The translations under genes and the position numbers were made by a program. From Azolla caroliniana (lineage: Eukaryota > Polypodiophyta), in NCBI GenBank assembly GCA_043228905.1, contig JBHGNT010000006.1, positions 12,648,001-12,712,000 of the forward strand: a stretch of 64,000 nucleotides of DNA. Reading direction: 5' to 3'. Below, in pieces: positions 60,001-64,000 of the stretch. How positions within the stretch are numbered: position 1 is the first letter of the stretch; every line of letters starts with the position of its first letter. The notes beneath the pieces were generated by a model. It ran no database searches, had not been told where the DNA came from, and worked only from the letters and a program-made list of their open reading frames with translations.

Positions 60001-60830
60001 AGTGTTCAGGTCAAGCCTTAACATGTCCATTTTAATGTGGTACACACAACAACATGTGTTCCTCTCTTTAAACTTTCTAACCAGAAACGGTTTCAAACCT
60101 TGGAACTTGTGAAATCCAAGATTGATGTTAGGATGTTGGTCTTTGAAGTTCATGAACAATTCCGCCTACATCACTTAATAAATAACAAACGTTAATAGAA
60201 TCCTTTAGTAAAAAAATATATTTAGAAACAAATAGATAAAAACAAAAGAATTACCTCAGTCATCTCCAAGAAGTGTCTTGGGTGAATCTGGTACCTACCC
60301 CGACTTATACGTTGTCTACATACATCTTTTTTATTCAGTGAGACACGAGTGTTTTTTGTCCAAAAGGAATCCACTTTTTGAATAATCTCATGAGACAAGG
60401 CATCACATCGTCATCTACGGCCTAACCCCAACCACTTAAATTGATTTGATTGTATATTTGTCCGATGCTTCCTCAAGTTTCTTCTTTGAATACCAAGGGC
60501 TAAGGCAACTTTAGTATCACTATATATATATTTTTTCTTGTACCATTTACAACCATGTGAAGGACTGCTCTCTTTGCACCAAGCTTATCTGTGCTCTCTA
60601 CCCCTTTCACAAAGTGTAGTGATGACTTCATAGACTCTACAATCTCCTCTGAAACACATTGGTCCCTAAACTTAATATTCTCCATGCACTCATTAAAAAG
60701 CTGATGGTGTAACACTCTAGCGATAATATCCCTACGATCTTCCTTGGTAAATCTCTCAATTACTTCTAGTAAATAACGAACTATGTGAAGAACCACCCAT
60801 CTCTAGCTCCTCTCAGACATAGAATTGCTA
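57077..60830 (-). pseudogene. DDE-type transposase-like gene (DFAENY / WSDG / HGKG family)
   Basis: Minus-strand split gene. Exon blocks: about 60830-60255, 60166-59204 and 57937-57077, with GT-AG junctions at 60254/60167 and 59203/57938, the second rejoining a Trp codon. Order: a helix-turn-helix-like stretch (ALALGIQRRNLRKHR), a LKPFLVRKFKERNTCCCVYH block, a Cys-rich segment (CLLRTCKVCPQPPFC), then VIDFAENYTFKVQNEVQSMHW, VWSDGAALQFKAARSFYF and YFGSRHGKGEHDGVG. Two Asp-bearing motifs (DFAENY, WSDG) and the HGKGxxDG block are spaced as in a DDE nuclease. I know this motif set from unnamed transposon-like proteins of animals and plants and cannot assign a superfamily. Lesions: TGA at about 60410, a frame change near 59700, TAG at 57403-57405, and another frame change near 57270. 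A 5' non-coding exon may end at 61555. No TIR found. Confidence 0.65.
58060..58860. repeat. Degenerate minisatellite built on TTAGTACTAA, inside the transposase-like intron
   Basis: More than a dozen imperfect units of about 40-60 bp with the theme AGTACTAAGTTATNNATTAGTACTAATG followed by CACGAGAGAGGA or AACAAAGTTGGA. The array lies within the 1266-bp intron 57938-59203. Confidence 0.85.
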
Positions 60831-61847
60831 CATCACAACTCACTCTCCTTGACATCTACCATTGCCCTTCTAATGTATTCCAACACCTAATTTCTTGTTA
60901 TTTCAGTACCTAATTAATCAAAATAAATGCTTAATACATCATAGAATAAACGTACTTAATACGTCAATGCAAACGACATCAACCAGTTTTTGAATAAACA
61001 TGTACGATAATACCACACACATATATTCCTTTAACAAAACAATACAGTACTAAGAAAGACAACCATACCAATAGGCTAATATAAAAGTCAAGTTTTAGGT
61101 GTTATCCACATGTGCCTAACATCATTGGCAGAAGATTAGCATTCTATTAAGATCAGGAAATAGTACAAATAACAATATGCTCAACGTAATATGGTAACAA
61201 TGAACAAGTAGATGGAGATGATAATGACAATAATAATCATGATGATGATGAAGACATAATCTTTTCAGCATAAATAAATCTTAAAGTTTCCATTTGAAAG
61301 GATAAACAATAAATATTAAAGCTTAAAAAACAAGTTCTGAAAAAATAGTTCTGAAGACATACCGGGGGAAGGAGAAGATATACCGAGGGAAGGAGACGAC
61401 ATATCGAGGGAAGGAGAGACATACCGACGAAAGGCGAAGATGGTCAGATGTGTGACACAAAGAACGCTTGATCATTTTCACGTAGGTTTGATTCGTAGAT
61501 AAGGAATAGAAAGATCCCAAATCTTGGGGATATTCGCATGTTGTGAATACCTGAGATGCAGAGAACGACAAACAGTGAATCTGAGATGGGCTCGGTTGGA
61601 CGGAGGAAGAGGATGCGCCAAAATGGTGAGAAGCGCCAAATTCAATTAATGTGGCATGCTAAATAAAAAGTGATGGAAATAGCCCCCAAATCAGTCCTGA
61701 CTCCTGAATACGCAACAACTGTCTCCCCCCATTAAATGCAACGTGTACTACCCCCACCCCACTCCCTAAAAAGATTATAAATTTTTTTGATTTTTTTAAA
61801 AGCTTTTCTATAATTACTTAGTACTAACAGTACTAAAAGTACTCGTG
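60831..61847 (-). promoter_or_regulatory. Probable 5' region of the transposase-like gene
   Basis: No clear exon at 60831-61550. A pyrimidine-rich leader on the minus strand ends in CATCTCAG followed by GTATTC (boundary at about 61555), a plausible first-exon donor. Three 21-bp units (GAGGGAAGGAGA-type) lie at 61357-61430. Beyond 61650 the DNA is AT-rich and leads into copia L. Confidence 0.35.
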
Positions 61848-62640
61848 TTTTTCTTGGCCAAGATAAGAAGCATCAAGAATATGTATGTAGGCTGAAAAAG
61901 GCTCTCTATGGACTAAAACAAGCACCGAAAGCATGGCATAAAGAACTTTCAGAATCTCTGAAAAAATTTGCCTTCAAAATGTCAAAAGTTGATCCATCAT
62001 TGTATGTAAAGAAGATGAATGATTGCATTGTTGTTATCTTGATTTATGTTGATGATTTAATCATTGGAGGTGATTCTATGGATGAAATAAGCAAGCTGAA
62101 TTTTTTTTTTGAAATGCAATTTCATATGAAGGATTTGGGAGAGCTGAGATACTTTCTTCGCATTGAGATGATCAAATCTGAAAGTGGTATATATATGTTG
62201 CAAAAACAGTATGCAACAACTATGTTGAAGAAGTATGGTATGCTTGGATGCAAACCTATTGGTATACCACTAGATAAGAACTGCAAATTGAGGGCTAATT
62301 TGGGAGCCAAAATAGAAGATGTAAACATGTACAGGTCTATGGTGGGCAAACTCATATATTTGACTATAACAAGACTTGACTTGAGTTATGTTGTTGGATT
62401 AGTCAGCCAATTTATGCAACAGCCAACAAAGCCACATTTGAACTGCATTAGAAGAATTTCAAGGTATGTAAAAGCTACTCAAAATTATGGATTGTTTTAC
62501 AGGGCTGATCTGGACATAAAGTTGGAAGGATATATATCACTTTGTTGGAGAAGTGGATCTGTTGTATGTAAGTACAAATCAGCAAGTTGCTGATATTCTT
62601 ACGAAGGGATTGCGCATGGAAAAACATACATAGTTTAGAG
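61848..62640 (+). pseudogene. Copia L RT/RNase H fragment
   Basis: The plus-strand frame has LKKALYGLKQAPKAWHKEL, LIYVDDLIIGG (YVDD at about 62047), FHMKDLGELRYFLRIE and LDLSYVVGLVSQFMQQP. After KLEGYI (62530) a deletion removes the core of RNase H, and the frame changes to the C-terminal block VADILTKGLRMEKH (62587-62630). The upstream integrase and gag are absent. Confidence 0.85.
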
Positions 62641-63158
62641 ACATGATGGGAGTTATAACCATCGTCATTATTAGAGATCTAGGTACTAAAGTAAGCTTAA
62701 GATAAGGATAAACTAATGATAGATAGAAAGGAGAAAGAGAAAGAAGGGTGTCAATCCACCCGACCACCCCCAAGCGAAGGGATCGAGACAGACTCGAGCC
62801 TCGATCGGCGTCCCATACCACCGCCATGGCGTCGAGTCGTACCTGATGCTGGCGCACTCGCTACAAGGGTTGACCCACCACAAGAGCAGAGTCTCGATGT
62901 AGTCAAAAGATGATCAAATGAGGGTAGCTAGGCCTCTTATTTATAGTGATAACCAAGGCCCCCAGGCAAGTTCACACTTGACCTAATGGGTTGTCTCAAT
63001 CCCGAGGATTAAAAGTAATCCTCCCCTTCTTTACACTCTCGTTTAACCCTCATACTTATCCACTTGTATAGAATACTACGGTAAATTCTCACCACGGGAT
63101 ATTATATGGCCATGCCCATAACAGTCATGGTAGTTGAAAAGCATGAAGAAAAGAAGAT
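62641..63158. other. Non-coding insertion between copia L pol and its 3' end
   Basis: No gene seen. It contains a TTATTTATAG (complement of a TATAAATAA box) near 62938 and is flanked by ATAAC at 62655-62659 and 63118-63122, possibly a target duplication of a small insertion (62660-63117). No terminal inverted repeat is obvious. Confidence 0.35.
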
Positions 63159-63163
63159 TGAAG

Positions 63164-63446
63164 TGTTAGGAAACTGGTCCCTCCGGATGAGGAGTACCCG
63201 GCTACGGATGACCCGGTGAGAACCAGACGATGAGTGCCCGGCAAGCACCGGATGATGCAGGCTCGGTGAAGAGTGATCACCAGATGAAGGGACATATTTG
63301 TAAATATGTTTCTGAGAGTCCATCGGGGCTATATTTGTAAATAGCCAAAAAGTCATATTAGTATAAATATGACTTAGGGCAAACAGAGAATGTAATGGTT
63401 GTTGTCATTCTTGTTGGTGCAAGACTAGAGAGCGCGTAACTGTGTA

Positions 63447-63484
<38 letters not shown>

Positions 63485-63758
63485 GAGGTCGTTGCGTCTG
63501 TTGTAACCGCCGCCTGTGGCGAAGATCGTGAGCACGAGGTCGTTGCCTCTGTGAGCTCACTGTTATAATCATTGTGATATAGTGATAGTTTGGAGTCTGT
63601 GGACTCCCGTGGTTTTTCCCTCTCAAGGTTTTCCACGTTAAACATCATGTGTACTCTTCTCTCCTTTGTGTCGTGTGTTCATTTCCCATTTTTCTGTGTT
63701 TTGATTCTAAGCTCGGTTGAGGAAGAGCGTTACGCACTGAGCGTGTAGTTCCTGTCAT
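63164..63758 (+). repeat. Solo LTR of the copia E family, TSD TGAAG
   Basis: Starts TGTTAGGAAAC, ends CTGTCA, 595 bp, flanked by TGAAG at 63159-63163 and 63759-63763. It resembles the E LTR in the CCGG-rich U3, the AAATATGTTTCTGAGAGTCC block and the GGTTTTCC region, in the opposite orientation. It holds a (GA)n tract at 63451-63481. It is what remains after LTR-LTR recombination. Confidence 0.85.
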
Positions 63759-63763
63759 GAAGA

Positions 63764-64000
63764 TGATCCCAAGAAAGGATAAGTTGAGCTTGAGGGGGAG
63801 TGTTGAGAAGCAAGTTGAACAAAGTTATGTGATGCTTATTGAGAAATAAGCTATAGTAGGTATTAGCCAATTAGCTACTAGTGGACATAAAGGTGAAACA
63901 ACTATTTAGCTATTGAAAACTATTTAGCTGCATATATAAGTCACTTATAACTTAGGTAAAAAGTAAGTAGAAAAGTGAGTAAGAGTGAGAGTAGAGAAGA
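63764..64000 (+). repeat. Copia L 3' end: polypurine tract and start of 3' LTR
   Basis: TTGAGGGGGAG at 63791-63802 is a copia polypurine tract, followed at once by TGTTGAGAAGCAAG, which opens an LTR that runs off the window. It is in the same orientation as the L RT fragment. Confidence 0.75.

Noticed and set aside
41200-61860. CACTA or other TIR pair around the DDE-like unit
   Set aside because: CACTACGG at about 41241 has no inverted partner near 61700-61860; no matching terminal repeats seen by eye.

Overview
This is nuclear DNA of a land plant. It has one intact multi-exon plant gene, a GH37 trehalase with GT-AG introns, set in about 55 kb of retrotransposons of plant Ty3/gypsy (chromovirus) and Ty1/copia type, with AT-rich spacers and (TA)n, (GA)n, (AC)n and (TCC)n microsatellites. 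I cannot name the species. The chromovirus Gag has a coiled-coil N-terminus before a Ty3-type capsid region and Pol ends in a chromodomain. That recalls lineages I associate with fungi and non-seed plants, but an RT tree would be needed to say so.

Layout. 1-19050 is a Russian doll of minus-strand elements. Copia J (gag/protease, 17496-19051) was hit by gypsy I (LTR 17069-17495, gag 16737-16989), I by copia H (LTR 16067-16736, gag from 15122), H by gypsy A (1-15121), A by gypsy B (1990-~12840), and B by gypsy C (5349-10979). C is the youngest: it has an exact ATGAG target duplication, and its LTRs differ by about six substitutions and one 10-bp indel. A LINE zinc-binding remnant lies at 19073-19560. 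19560-21740 is featureless spacer. 21800-27420 is the trehalase gene (12 coding exons, 680 aa) with its microsatellite-rich leader. 27135-32280 is non-coding, with three families of degenerate tandem repeats. 32285-40740 is a complex of copia LTRs around copia F (minus), itself carrying an unidentified ~1.5-kb insertion (37502-39020). 41456-61650 looks like an older unit with two convergent split genes: an unknown plus-strand gene (53178-56225) and a minus-strand DDE-type transposase-like gene (57077-~60830). Its left part was split by plus-strand gypsy D (41952-52676, TSD AAGTG), which was in turn split by minus-strand copia E (42830-48327, TSD CTACA). 61848-64000 is a plus-strand copia L fragment carrying a solo LTR (63164-63758, TSD TGAAG).

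Common threads. Gypsy families A, B, C and I carry perfect heat-shock-element arrays (alternating GAA/TTC) just upstream of the LTR TATA box. A, B, C and D share a candidate -1 frameshift heptamer (GTTAAAC, or GTCAAAC in C) next to the gag stop. Gypsy families A, B, C, D and I carry an antisense tRNA-like A-box/B-box module at the outer LTR edge. In three of the four gypsy copies whose pol end is visible (A, B, D), pol takes its stop codon from the first bases of its own 3' LTR. Apart from C gag and trehalase, most open frames here are decayed; the breaks are noted entry by entry. I saw no tRNA, rRNA, CRISPR or organellar genes.
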